Notes: generated from the letters alone by a model not told the origin. DNA of 44,847 bases from Candidatus Crickella caballi (GCA_018064665.1 JAGHUV010000010.1:1-44847); one strand, 5' to 3'. Positions 34,925 to 44,049 are shown, numbered from the stretch's first letter. Translations and numbers: made by a program.

Positions 34925-35968
34925 ATGGACAGGAACATTTTTATCCAAGAAAGCAAGCTTCGAAATGTAAGCGGACGCATAACCTACATCTCATCAACGG
35001 CTAAGCAGGAAAATCTATATGCCGTATATGAGACTACAGAGCGCCCGTTCTGGAATAAGCTTGCAAAGCAAAATCGAAAGGATTTTGTCAAGAGCGGCAG
35101 CAGTGGTGAATGTATTGAGGCAAGAGAATTAATCATCGCACTGCCGGAAGAACTGCAGCAGTATGAACCAAATGAACTGCTGCGTGAGTATGTTGATAGC
35201 TTCAAAAGCAGATACGGAGTAGAGTGCATTGCAGCACTTCACCATAACAAACGAAAGACAAACTATCACATTCATCTGATATTTTCAGAAAGAAAACTGC
35301 TGGACGAACCGATAAGAAAGATTGCAACACGCAACATGTTCTATGATGAAAGTGGCAAGCATGTACGGACAAAGAAAGAGATTTTATCCTCCGATGGTGA
35401 ACTGAAACCGGGCTGTAGGAAAGTAAAAAAAGGTGAAGTGTTCGAAGAAAACTTCTTTGAAAAGAAAAATCCTTTCTTCAAATCCAAAGTGTTTACTGAC
35501 GAGGTAAAGGAATTCTATGCCGGAAAGATGAATGAAAAACTGAAAGAAGCTGATTACAAAATGCAAACATTCGATAAAGACGGACCATATCTTCCTCTGA
35601 AAAAGATTGGCAAGAACAATCCGAATGAGAAGTTCATTAAAGAAAACAACAAGCAGCGACTGATATGGAATAAGAATGTGAGCATTGCATTAGGTGGCGG
35701 GATTCCGGCAGAAATACTAAAAGAAGTAAAGCGTGTTGAGATAATTGAACCGATAAAAGAAGCAATGAAGAACCCTGAGACTGCAGGAATGGTAGTTCAT
35801 ATAATAGCAAGAGCAATCAAAACGCTGATAAGATTTGTGTCGGATTTAATCAGATATAACGCAGTTGATAAAGCCGTTCCCGGAACTGAAAAGTTCTATG
35901 AAGCACTTGATTACAGCAGAGCACCGATGAGAATTAGAAACAGTAAAGAAAAAGAGTGGGAGAGATAG
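34925..35968 (+). CDS. MobA/MobL-family relaxase
   Basis: A 347-residue MobQ-type relaxase that nicks one strand at oriT and leads it to the recipient. The N-terminal domain has a candidate nucleophile tyrosine Y21 (GRITYISSTAKQ) and the HUH-type metal site HHNKRKTNYHIHL (H106/H107, H115, H117). The C-terminal 120 residues have no visible primase or helicase domain, so it is a minimal relaxase. An AGGAGGTG site precedes the ATG. No coupling protein or secretion genes accompany it, so transfer would need a co-resident conjugative element. Confidence 0.88.
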   Translation: MDRNIFIQESKLRNVSGRITYISSTAKQENLYAVYETTERPFWNKLAKQNRKDFVKSGSSGECIEARELIIALPEELQQYEPNELLREYVDSFKSRYGVECIAALHHNKRKTNYHIHLIFSERKLLDEPIRKIATRNMFYDESGKHVRTKKEILSSDGELKPGCRKVKKGEVFEENFFEKKNPFFKSKVFTDEVKEFYAGKMNEKLKEADYKMQTFDKDGPYLPLKKIGKNNPNEKFIKENNKQRLIWNKNVSIALGGGIPAEILKEVKRVEIIEPIKEAMKNPETAGMVVHIIARAIKTLIRFVSDLIRYNAVDKAVPGTEKFYEALDYSRAPMRIRNSKEKEWER

Positions 35969-35973
35969 ACAAC

Positions 35974-36111
35974 ATGAAAACAAAGTACAAATTTGATGAG
36001 TATGAAGTAGGAATCATAATAAACGCCCTGATTGAGCTGAGAAATCAGCTCATCAGGGAAGGTAGATATACAGATGCAGTGAATGAGTTATTGATAAAGT
36101 TGTGCAGATAG
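35974..36111 (+). CDS. Small helical protein (45 aa)
   Basis: Starts at ATG 35974, five bases after the relaxase stop, with AGAGA upstream. The peptide (KYKFDEYEVGIIINALIELRNQLIREGRYTDAVNELLIKLCR) is predicted to be two amphipathic helices. Short proteins of this style are common in Firmicute phages and elements; I do not know a function. It is probably the last gene of the int-mob transcript. Confidence 0.55.
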   Translation: MKTKYKFDEYEVGIIINALIELRNQLIREGRYTDAVNELLIKLCR

Positions 36112-36148
36112 TTTAGAAACATAAAATGATGGGAAATGCAAAATGATA

Positions 36149-36177
36149 TTGCTATTATTCGCGACATAGAATATAAT
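36149..36177 (+). promoter_or_regulatory. Promoter of the restriction-modification cargo
   Basis: TTGCTA (36149-36154), a 17-base spacer and TATAAT (36172-36177), 23 bases before the Dam-like methylase start. It makes the cargo independent of the repressed mobility operon. Confidence 0.7.
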
Positions 36178-36200
36178 GTATTCGAATTAAGGAGGTAACC

Positions 36201-37268
36201 ATGGAGTACTTGACGGCTAAAGAAGTAGCAGAAAAATGGGGGATTTCCCAGAGGAGAGTTGCGGTGCTTTGCTCAGAAGGCAGAGTAGCTGAAGCAACAA
36301 TGCTAGGCAACATGTGGGTAATTCCTAACAATGCTGAAAAACCGGAAGATGGAAGAGCTTTGCGCTATGAAGAAAAACCAAGCAGTAAGGTAAAGCCATT
36401 TTTAAAATGGGCAGGTGGTAAAGGACAACTGTTATCAGAAATACAGCAGCACTATCCATTTGATGAAAATATAAACAAGTATGCTGAACCTTTTGTGGGA
36501 GGTGGCGCAGTCCTGTTTGATATATTAGATAAGTACGATTTAAAAGAGGTCTATATTAATGATATTAATGAGGATCTAATAAATGCATACAGATGTGTAA
36601 AGGCTTATCCTGAAGAATTGATTTCGCTACTCAAAACAATGCAGGAAGAATATATTCCTCGAGATAATGAATCAAGAAAGGAATACTATCTTGAGCAGAG
36701 GAACCTGTTTAACACTATAAAAGTATCATATGATGAATCAAGCAATCTGACAAAGGCAGCGTTAATGATTTTCTTAAATAAGACATGTTTCAATGGTTTA
36801 TATAGGGTAAACAGGAAAGGTGAATTCAATGTGCCTATGGGTTCATACAAGAACCCCCTGATTTGTGATGAATCTAATCTGCGTAATGTATCGCAGAAGC
36901 TGCAGAAAGTAAGGATTTCCTGTGGAGATTATAAGAGTTCTTATGACTTCATAGATAGCAGTACCTTTGCATATTTTGACCCTCCATACAGACCGTTAAC
37001 TGATACAGCCAGTTTCACTTCATATACGGAAAATGGATTTGGAGATAATGAGCAGAAAGAACTGGCCGAATTTGTTAAACGACTGGATGAGAAGGGTGCA
37101 AAAGTTGTTGTCAGCAATTCGGATCCTAAAAATGTGGATTCAAAAGATGAATTCTTTGACAACATATACTCGTATCTGAACGTTGCAAGAGTAACAGCCA
37201 ACCGAATGATAAACAGTAAAGCAAAGTCAAGAGGAAAAATAAACGAATTGCTTATTACAAATTGTTAG
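36201..37268 (+). CDS. DpnM-like Dam adenine methyltransferase with N-terminal HTH
   Basis: A 355-residue enzyme. Residues about 67-352 follow M.DpnII (DpnM): motif X FLKWAGGK (67-74), motif I AEPFVGGGAV (95-104), the NFNGLYRVN-like stretch CFNGLYRVNRKGEFNVP (about 196-212), motif IV FDPPY (259-263), and the C-terminal SRGKINELLITN. It should methylate adenine in GATC and protect the host. Residues 1-45 (MEYLTAKEVAEKWGISQRRVAVLCSEGRV) are an added excisionase/MerR-like helix-turn-helix absent from DpnM, which may let it regulate its own promoter. AAGGAGG precedes the ATG. Confidence 0.92.
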   Translation: MEYLTAKEVAEKWGISQRRVAVLCSEGRVAEATMLGNMWVIPNNAEKPEDGRALRYEEKPSSKVKPFLKWAGGKGQLLSEIQQHYPFDENINKYAEPFVGGGAVLFDILDKYDLKEVYINDINEDLINAYRCVKAYPEELISLLKTMQEEYIPRDNESRKEYYLEQRNLFNTIKVSYDESSNLTKAALMIFLNKTCFNGLYRVNRKGEFNVPMGSYKNPLICDESNLRNVSQKLQKVRISCGDYKSSYDFIDSSTFAYFDPPYRPLTDTASFTSYTENGFGDNEQKELAEFVKRLDEKGAKVVVSNSDPKNVDSKDEFFDNIYSYLNVARVTANRMINSKAKSRGKINELLITNC

Positions 37269-37277
37269 GAGAAGTTT

Positions 37278-37808
37278 ATGGAAATAAGAAGAGGACAGCA
37301 ACTTATCGAAAATGGCACTAAACAAGCAATAATAGAGTTTGAATTCGAACGCTATGAAATATTCGTGTTCCAAGGAAATCTATCGGAGTTCGATATCGTA
37401 ATAAAGTATAAAAAAGATGGAAGCCGAATTAGAACTCCTAAGCATATCCATTGGGTAGTTGATGTGCTTATGAAGATGCAAGGAAACGAAGAACTGACGA
37501 AACGATTCCTCCACATGATCCATATTTGCTGGAATCATTGTACTCCTCTCGAAAACAACGACTATGACACTCTGAAAGAACTGATACTACGCGGCGAACG
37601 AGTTGTAAAAATTGAAGAGTATGAAGAATTGAACGTTTATGGGGAGTATGACGTGGAATTTCTGTATGTGCTGATGGAACTGCTGGCGGTGCAGGAAAAA
37701 ACAAACCGTGCAGATGCATATATGTTTGGAAGCATTATTGAACAGTTATTAGAGGTGGAGCGAGATATTTTTAAGATAGTATCCACAGCAGGTTTTAGAG
37801 GAAGATGA
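37278..37808 (+). CDS. Unknown protein within the DpnII-like operon
   Basis: A 176-residue protein I do not recognise. It begins MEIRRGQQLIENGTKQAIIEFEFERYEIFVFQGNLSEFDIVIKYKK, a beta-rich start, and continues with a helical, acidic second half. No catalytic motif is visible. It lies nine bases after the methylase and one base before the endonuclease, so it is co-translated with them. That position suggests a control or accessory protein for the restriction system, but the sequence gives no direct support. Confidence 0.6.
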   Translation: MEIRRGQQLIENGTKQAIIEFEFERYEIFVFQGNLSEFDIVIKYKKDGSRIRTPKHIHWVVDVLMKMQGNEELTKRFLHMIHICWNHCTPLENNDYDTLKELILRGERVVKIEEYEELNVYGEYDVEFLYVLMELLAVQEKTNRADAYMFGSIIEQLLEVERDIFKIVSTAGFRGR

Positions 37809-37809
37809 T

Positions 37810-38679
37810 ATGAACAATAGAGATTTTGACAGTTGGCTGAGCAAATTTCGTCTTAGTATTTCAAGATATGACTACTATGTGAATTTTGATAAAGTTGTTG
37901 AAAATGTCGAGAAATACAAGATTGAATTAAACATTTTGAATTCATTAATTGGGTCGAAGAATATTGAAGATGATTTTGAGAAAATAATTGAAAAGTATCC
38001 GGAAACATTAAAATGCATTCCGGTTCTTTTGGCTGTTAGAGGAAATGAAATTTACGCACAGGACGAAGCTGGTGCCTTTATTTACAAATTTAATGAGCCA
38101 AGTTGTTCGATGGAACAGTATAAGTATTTTATGAGAAAGACGGGCTTGTTCGATCTGCTGGCAAATCATATTGTAAATAATTTGATAGATTATGTTCTTG
38201 GTGTTGAAACAGGTCTTGATTCTAATGGACGCAAAAATAGAGGTGGACATCAGATGGAAGACTTGGTGGAAAGCTACATAGAGAAAGCAGGATTTGTGAG
38301 AGAAGATAATTATTTTAAGGAAATGTACCTAGCCGATGTAGAAAAGAAGTGGAACATAGATTTATCTGCATTATCAAACCAGGGAAAAGCAAGAAAACGA
38401 TTTGATTTCGTTGTCAAAACAGACAACATGATATATGCAATAGAAACAAACTTTTATGGAGGAACCGGAGGCGGTTCAAAACTAAATGAAACTGCACGAA
38501 GTTACAAAATGCTTTCACAGGAAGCTGATACTGTTGATGGATTTACATTTGTGTGGTTTACAGATGGAACAGCGTGGAGAAGTGCTAGGGGTAACTTAAG
38601 AGAAACATTCGATGTAATGGATTATATCTACAGCATTGATGATATGGAAAACGGGATAATGGAAAGGATTTTTATTTAA
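37810..38679 (+). CDS. Type II restriction endonuclease, DpnII/MboI family
   Basis: A 289-residue homologue of R.DpnII, which cuts unmethylated GATC. Conserved stretches with the enzyme I know: NILNSLIGSKNIEDDF (41-56), GLFDLLANHIVNNLIDYV (112-129), LDSNGRKNRGG (136-146), KRFDFVVK (197-203) and SKLNETARSYKM (223-234). Candidate metal-binding acids are D199 and E212 (FDFVV ... AIETNFY), with Asn in place of the usual final Lys, as I recall for DpnII itself. Length equals DpnII (288). It overlaps the next methylase gene by one base. Confidence 0.93.
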   Translation: MNNRDFDSWLSKFRLSISRYDYYVNFDKVVENVEKYKIELNILNSLIGSKNIEDDFEKIIEKYPETLKCIPVLLAVRGNEIYAQDEAGAFIYKFNEPSCSMEQYKYFMRKTGLFDLLANHIVNNLIDYVLGVETGLDSNGRKNRGGHQMEDLVESYIEKAGFVREDNYFKEMYLADVEKKWNIDLSALSNQGKARKRFDFVVKTDNMIYAIETNFYGGTGGGSKLNETARSYKMLSQEADTVDGFTFVWFTDGTAWRSARGNLRETFDVMDYIYSIDDMENGIMERIFI

Positions 38680-39428
38680 TGGCAAAAAAGAAGATAACGA
38701 AGTGGGAACCTGATGATTTTGAATTAGAAATGACAACTGTATGGAGTTTTCCGAACAGAGGTGATTGGGCAACTCATGATGCGAAGTGGAGGGGCAATTG
38801 GTCTCCATTCATTCCAAGAAACATCATGTTAAGATATTCAAAGGAAAACGATCTGGTGTTGGATCAATTTGCCGGAGGCGGAACTACTTTGGTAGAAGCA
38901 AAGCTATTGAGCAGGAATATTATAGGCGTTGATGTAAATGATGTTGCATTGGAAAGATGCAGAGAAAAAATAGATTTTGAGCATGAAGGGGCTAACGGAG
39001 AAGTCCAGCTATGTAAAGGTGATGCAAGAAATCTGGACTTTTTAGAGGATGAAAGTATCGATTTGATATGCACACATCCACCTTATGCTGACATAATTCA
39101 ATATAGTGAGGATATAGAAGAAGACTTATCTCATTTAAAGGTTAAAGACTTTCTGGAAGAAATGAAAAAGGTTGCTGCGGAAAGCTATCGTGTTCTGAAA
39201 AAGGACAAGTTCTGTGCGGTACTCATGGGTGATACCAGGCAGAAAGGTCATATGATACCTATGTCCTTTGATGTGATGAAAATCTTTCAGGATGCTGGAT
39301 TCAGACTTAAAGAATTGATCATTAAAGAACAGCATAACTGTCGGGCAACAGGATACTGGAAAACCAATAGTGTTAAATACAATTTCCTATTAATAGGGCA
39401 TGAATATTTGTTTGTGTTTAGAAAGTAG
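38679..39428 (+). CDS. Second DNA methyltransferase, non-DpnA motif order
   Basis: A 249-residue SAM-dependent amino-methyltransferase. Motif I is DQFAGGGTT (62-70), followed by GVDVN; motif IV is THPPY (132-136). In DpnA the DPPY motif comes first and motif I last, so this is not a DpnA orthologue although it takes its place in the operon. The N-terminal SFPNRGDWATHDAKWRGNWSPFIPRN is a distinctive block I have seen in other DNA methylases but cannot assign to a target. It may methylate GATC, or another site and so widen protection. It overlaps the endonuclease stop. Confidence 0.8.
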   Translation: MAKKKITKWEPDDFELEMTTVWSFPNRGDWATHDAKWRGNWSPFIPRNIMLRYSKENDLVLDQFAGGGTTLVEAKLLSRNIIGVDVNDVALERCREKIDFEHEGANGEVQLCKGDARNLDFLEDESIDLICTHPPYADIIQYSEDIEEDLSHLKVKDFLEEMKKVAAESYRVLKKDKFCAVLMGDTRQKGHMIPMSFDVMKIFQDAGFRLKELIIKEQHNCRATGYWKTNSVKYNFLLIGHEYLFVFRK

Positions 39429-39446
39429 AAGGAAAGAAGAAATTTT

Positions 39447-41576
39447 ATGGGAGAGATTAAAATCACTATAGAAAACTGCAATAATATTTCACACGGTGAA
39501 TTTACTTTAGAGGAAAATAAACTCAATATTAAATATGGGATGAACGGAACAGGGAAATCGACATTATCAACAGCGATTTATCTGATAAGCCAGGGAAAGG
39601 ATTTAGTTGAGTTAAAGCCGTTTGGCAGTGGTGATGAAGTTGTCCCTGCAATTAACCTGAGTAAGAACCTACCTGTAGTAAAGGTGTTTAACGAAGAATT
39701 TGTCAATAATATGGTGTTTAAGGAAAGTAAAGTGATTGACAATGCTTTTGATGTGTTTATCAGAACACCAGACTATGAACAAAGAAGAGCTGAATTAGAT
39801 GGTCGATTGGCTAAATTGAAGGTTGATGTAGATACAAAACCTCAGATACTCCAATTAAGAAGTGATATTTCCGCCTTTACAGGGAAATTAGAATTGAATG
39901 CGGCTGGAAGCAGCATTAAGAACAATACGAATTATAAGGCTATCATAAAGAAAAACAATGTGTACAATATTCCAGAAAAATTGAAAAAGTATAGCCCAAT
40001 AATATCAGATGATCAAATTTGCATTAGTTGGATTGATTGGAAGTCAAAAGGTGATTCATTTGATACAAAGGGAATATGTCCTTACTGTTCAGATAAATTA
40101 AACACAGAATTTGACGAAGAAAAGAAAACATTTAAAGAGACATACAAAAAGTCAGATGCACAGAATTTGAAAAATATGCTGGATTTGTTTGAAAATTTTC
40201 ACAAATATATGCCAGATGAGAAATATAGTTCAATTATTGCATGTATAAAGGAAGAAAAAGAAGAGAATGCAATAAATGCGATTCTAATAGCATTTATGAA
40301 TGAATATAAGTATATATCAAATCAACTTAACAAGATTTCGTCATTTGATAAAAATGTATTTAGACAATCTGACATTAATGATATTGACAAAGTATTAGAG
40401 AACATGAAATTAGAAACAACAATTTTTAATTTCTTTTCTAATGCCGAATTTTTCGCAATAGTTGATTTGATTAATAATTCTATTGAAGAATTAAGAAAAG
40501 AAACTCAGGATATTAAAGCTGCTTTTGGTAAGTTACAAAGTGTGCTGAAGAAAACAATTACAACTTCACAAAAGGATATAAATTATTTTCTTGAATCTGC
40601 TGGAATAGCTTATCGGGTAGGAATTAATTTAGAAGAAAGCGGACAAGCAATAGCAACATTACAATATGTGCATGATAAGGAATTAGTGCAAGTTGATAGA
40701 ATTAGGAATCATTTGAGTTGGGGCGAGCGAAATGCATTTTCATTAGTGTTGTTTATGTTTTACGCTATTAGTGAGGATGCGGAACTTGTGGTTTTGGATG
40801 ATCCAATTTCCTCTTTTGATACAAATAAAAAATATGCGATAATTCATAGAATGTTTTCTAAACAAAGTGGTGCTTTGCCAAGAAGTTTTTATAAAAAAAC
40901 AGTATTAATGTTGACTCACGATTTTGAACCGATAATTGATTTTGGCGTGGTAGGAAAGTTACCAGAAGAGGCTTTGAATACAAAGTTTATAAAAAATAGT
41001 AATGGTATATTGAAGGAATTGGAAATTGAATTCAAACAAGATATTAAGCCAGTAGTTCAGGCGTTGGCAAGTTATGTTAAAGATGATACTTTATGTGTTG
41101 TTCACCGGATCGCTTTTTTGCGAAAATATTATGAACATAATGGCATAGAAAATCATTTGGATGCCTATAATGTTCTATCGTCTTTGATTCATGGTCGTGA
41201 CAAGTGCAGATATGTAGATAATACTGACATGTTACAGAGCGAGGTGCAAGCAGGATGTACAGAAATAAGAAAGTGGATAGATGATTTTGATTACTCAAAA
41301 TTGCTAACTGAGATATACAATGAAGAAAAGCTATCAGAACTATACTTTGCAGAAAGCAATGAGTATCTACAAATCCAACTATTTAGGGCACTTTTTGAGG
41401 TTAATCCAAGCAAAGAGATTAAGGAAGAGGATGTGTTGGTAAAATTTATAAATGAGAGTTATCATATTGAGAACGACTATGCATATTACCTTGATATGAT
41501 GAAATTTGAAACTGTTCCAGAATATATCGTTAATGCTATTGCTGAATATATGAAGAAAACCTATGCTAAAACATAA
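39447..41576 (+). CDS. RloC/PrrC-like ATPase, candidate anticodon nuclease
   Basis: A 709-residue ABC-type ATPase of the AAA_13 group. Walker A is GMNGTGKST (31-39), the signature LSWGER (423-428), Walker B LVVLDDP (447-453) and the H-loop LTHD (489-492). A single CPYC (211-214) in the coiled-coil middle resembles the RloC/Rad50 zinc hook. The C-terminal segment holds R559-x3-E563 and H582 (FLRKYYEHNG ... LSSLIHG), the spacing pattern of the PrrC/RloC R-x3-E...H nuclease triad. Such proteins cleave tRNA anticodon loops on phage attack. It follows the restriction genes by 18 bases. The nuclease assignment is inference. Confidence 0.72.
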   Translation: MGEIKITIENCNNISHGEFTLEENKLNIKYGMNGTGKSTLSTAIYLISQGKDLVELKPFGSGDEVVPAINLSKNLPVVKVFNEEFVNNMVFKESKVIDNAFDVFIRTPDYEQRRAELDGRLAKLKVDVDTKPQILQLRSDISAFTGKLELNAAGSSIKNNTNYKAIIKKNNVYNIPEKLKKYSPIISDDQICISWIDWKSKGDSFDTKGICPYCSDKLNTEFDEEKKTFKETYKKSDAQNLKNMLDLFENFHKYMPDEKYSSIIACIKEEKEENAINAILIAFMNEYKYISNQLNKISSFDKNVFRQSDINDIDKVLENMKLETTIFNFFSNAEFFAIVDLINNSIEELRKETQDIKAAFGKLQSVLKKTITTSQKDINYFLESAGIAYRVGINLEESGQAIATLQYVHDKELVQVDRIRNHLSWGERNAFSLVLFMFYAISEDAELVVLDDPISSFDTNKKYAIIHRMFSKQSGALPRSFYKKTVLMLTHDFEPIIDFGVVGKLPEEALNTKFIKNSNGILKELEIEFKQDIKPVVQALASYVKDDTLCVVHRIAFLRKYYEHNGIENHLDAYNVLSSLIHGRDKCRYVDNTDMLQSEVQAGCTEIRKWIDDFDYSKLLTEIYNEEKLSELYFAESNEYLQIQLFRALFEVNPSKEIKEEDVLVKFINESYHIENDYAYYLDMMKFETVPEYIVNAIAEYMKKTYAKT

Positions 41577-41733
41577 CATGCGGATAAGATAAGAAGTATT
41601 CAATGACATGTAAACGCTATAAATGATGCAATAGATATAAAGAAGATAAATTTGTCAATGTATTACAAAAAACAACGAAAACACAACATAACAGTTTTGT
41701 AAATATGAACGGAGAAATTGAGGTGTAGTTATA

Positions 41734-42933
41734 TTGAAACAAAAGCAAGGAGCTTGTGGTATCGAAAGATCAAAGAACATGAATCAAACTGTTGCAATTG
41801 AAATTTTGCATGATATGTATTTTATTACTAAGTTATTTGAAATCCAGAGTCGAATGGATGATAAATGGCTACGAGATTACTATACGAAAATTGCTGTACC
41901 ATATCTGTCGATAGTATTGCATGAGTGTTTGCAAGCAGGAGTGCTTGACAAAAAAGAATCGGATAAGGATGCTATGAAGCTTCTAAAATCAATTCGTCAA
42001 AGGGTGGTTAAACTTGCTCCCACTGGAAGCAGTGATTCCATCAAACATTTTATGGATACGATGGGGATTGATTTTGAGCATTATTGCTTTGATCTTCAAA
42101 TTGCATTGAATGAGTTCAATCAAAGAGACCTATATGATATTAGCTTTACATATTATGATCTTTTACAGGGAACCGAAGATATGAAGATTTTTGATTCTCT
42201 GATAAAGATACCATTGCAAATCGTGGAAAGCATTCTAACATCTGAACCACTATGTAAACATAGAACTGAAATAATCTTATTGTTTCAAAATATTTATTCA
42301 GACATAGCTAATATAGTTTCAGCAAAAATTTCGCTACATAAATATCCTTATGCAAGTAGCGTTTTTTTCAAACATTCTAAATTTGATAAAGATGACAAGG
42401 TGGCAGTTCTATACTATTACACATTGGTTAAGCAGGGACTGTTGATAGACGTACTGATTCCAGAAAGCGTAGAAGAGGCTATAGATATCTTTGATACTGT
42501 GAGAGCAAAATGCAAATTTAGAGCGGTTATAATCGAGAATATTGGTCAGTTCTTAAAGTGTGCAAGGACGTCTTTGACAGAGGAGATGTGTCATAAGATT
42601 AATGCGGCTATGGATTCGAATTTTTTCTCGAGAAACAGATCGATTAAGAATAATATTCATTACAAGACGATTACGGAATTTGATAAAACCGATATTCAAA
42701 AAATATATATACAGCAAGAATTATACTTGAAAACAGTGTTGGACATTTTTGAGGATAAGATTAAATATAACGTGGGATGGGGATACAAGATTATACGGTT
42801 TATTGCTGATAAGACAGATGAGACAATGATTGAAGTTAGAAAAATGAATCCAGAACGGAAGAAGTTAGAGGATGTTTCAATTGAAGAATGGGAAGGCGCA
42901 AGAACACGTTTAAGCATAAAGAATAGAAAATAA
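41734..42933 (+). CDS. Unknown helical protein, HEPN-like motif (gene 1 of a pair)
   Basis: A 399-residue protein with no family I recognise. It is helical and charged throughout with no membrane segment. R302-SIKNNI-H309 (followed by Y310) fits the R-X6-H form of the HEPN motif. It starts at TTG 41734, nine bases after GAGGTG; Met16 (41779) is an alternative. It lies 157 bases past the RloC-like gene, in a gap that holds no promoter I could define, and is followed after 15 bases by a second unknown gene. Codon use is visibly AT-rich. Function is not known; position argues for defence. Confidence 0.6.
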   Translation: MKQKQGACGIERSKNMNQTVAIEILHDMYFITKLFEIQSRMDDKWLRDYYTKIAVPYLSIVLHECLQAGVLDKKESDKDAMKLLKSIRQRVVKLAPTGSSDSIKHFMDTMGIDFEHYCFDLQIALNEFNQRDLYDISFTYYDLLQGTEDMKIFDSLIKIPLQIVESILTSEPLCKHRTEIILLFQNIYSDIANIVSAKISLHKYPYASSVFFKHSKFDKDDKVAVLYYYTLVKQGLLIDVLIPESVEEAIDIFDTVRAKCKFRAVIIENIGQFLKCARTSLTEEMCHKINAAMDSNFFSRNRSIKNNIHYKTITEFDKTDIQKIYIQQELYLKTVLDIFEDKIKYNVGWGYKIIRFIADKTDETMIEVRKMNPERKKLEDVSIEEWEGARTRLSIKNRK

Positions 42934-42948
42934 TTTGAAAGGTATCCA

Positions 42949-44049
42949 TTGGAAGCGAGAATTGTAATGGAGATGAATACTAATCTTGAAAAAGCAATCG
43001 AAATAAAACTGATACAGGGGGATGTGGAGACAGTGCTATCTTTAATGCACACTGAGCATGATCCAATTTTTGCCTTAGCGATTATGCCTTACTATGCTTT
43101 GTTTGTACAGTCATGTCAAGAATACTGGGAAGATTCTATCCCTGACGATGATTTTTCAAAGCAGGTAAAAGATATTAGAAATTATATTAAAGCATTTGAT
43201 GTAGGGTTGAGTAAATCGAAGAAAAGAGTAAAAATAGTAGACTCTCAGCAAGACCAAGAATTCACTTCAATGCTTCGATTTGATTTCATGAAATCATGGA
43301 ATATCCATTACAATTTGGGTTCTTATTGGACTGGGGATAGGCATGCTATTGGAAACACTCAAATGTACGCAGATTTTCTGAGAATTGAAAACATAAATAA
43401 TAGAGTTGCTAGAGAAAAAATGCGAGATTTTGGTTATAAGATGGGAAAATATGTTGCATCAGTAAAATCTGTTCTTGAACAAATAACCACTCCAGCAAAG
43501 GTGAAAAGAGTAAGGTCCGGAATTACAATAGATTACTATTGTGATTTAAATACAAACAAGAAAAACACTTTCTTTCTTTTCGAGGAAAAAGAACTTAATC
43601 TGTTCTTCTTAAATCTAGTAAGTAATTTGAATTTTGTTAAATATATTCTGCGGCCTTTGCTTACGGACACCAATGCTTGGCTCTTTAGAGTGGAATACGT
43701 AGTGACATATTATACATACAAAGCGTTGTGGAGATTAAATAATTATTGTGATAATAATAAAGATATAGTAGTAGATATGACGGATTTGATTGCGGCTATT
43801 GAAATGAACACGGCTATTTTTCAATCGAAGTTTCGCAATTGTATGATGCATTATGGGATACAAAATCAAGGGGTGGTATCTATAGATAATATTGAGAAAC
43901 CATTATTCGGTATGGTTGAAACATGTTTTGAAGGCATGGAGTTTAGCGTATATCAATCAAAGTTAAGGGACTTGGAAGACAGAATGATAGAATATCTTGA
44001 GGGATATTTCAATACAGATAAAATCATTCTACAAAAGCTTGAGAGATAA
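42949..44049 (+). CDS. Unknown helical protein, HEPN-like motif (gene 2 of a pair)
   Basis: A 366-residue protein I do not recognise. The C-terminal region has KFRNCMMHYGI, a canonical R296-N297-x3-H301 HEPN motif followed by tyrosine, then a hydrophilic stretch and a long final helix. The partner gene shows the same order (R...H-Y, then a helix) near its own C-terminal third. The N-terminal 100 residues are acidic and helical; a Lys-rich patch lies at 88-96. The TTG start has GAAAGG upstream at a good distance; Met7 or Met9 are alternatives. The pair probably forms one operon and perhaps one complex. Confidence 0.6.
   Translation: MEARIVMEMNTNLEKAIEIKLIQGDVETVLSLMHTEHDPIFALAIMPYYALFVQSCQEYWEDSIPDDDFSKQVKDIRNYIKAFDVGLSKSKKRVKIVDSQQDQEFTSMLRFDFMKSWNIHYNLGSYWTGDRHAIGNTQMYADFLRIENINNRVAREKMRDFGYKMGKYVASVKSVLEQITTPAKVKRVRSGITIDYYCDLNTNKKNTFFLFEEKELNLFFLNLVSNLNFVKYILRPLLTDTNAWLFRVEYVVTYYTYKALWRLNNYCDNNKDIVVDMTDLIAAIEMNTAIFQSKFRNCMMHYGIQNQGVVSIDNIEKPLFGMVETCFEGMEFSVYQSKLRDLEDRMIEYLEGYFNTDKIILQKLER

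Noticed and set aside
41577-41733. Dedicated promoter for the HEPN-like pair
   Set aside because: Several AT-rich -10-like words occur but none has a -35 box at 16-18 bases that I would trust, so none is annotated.
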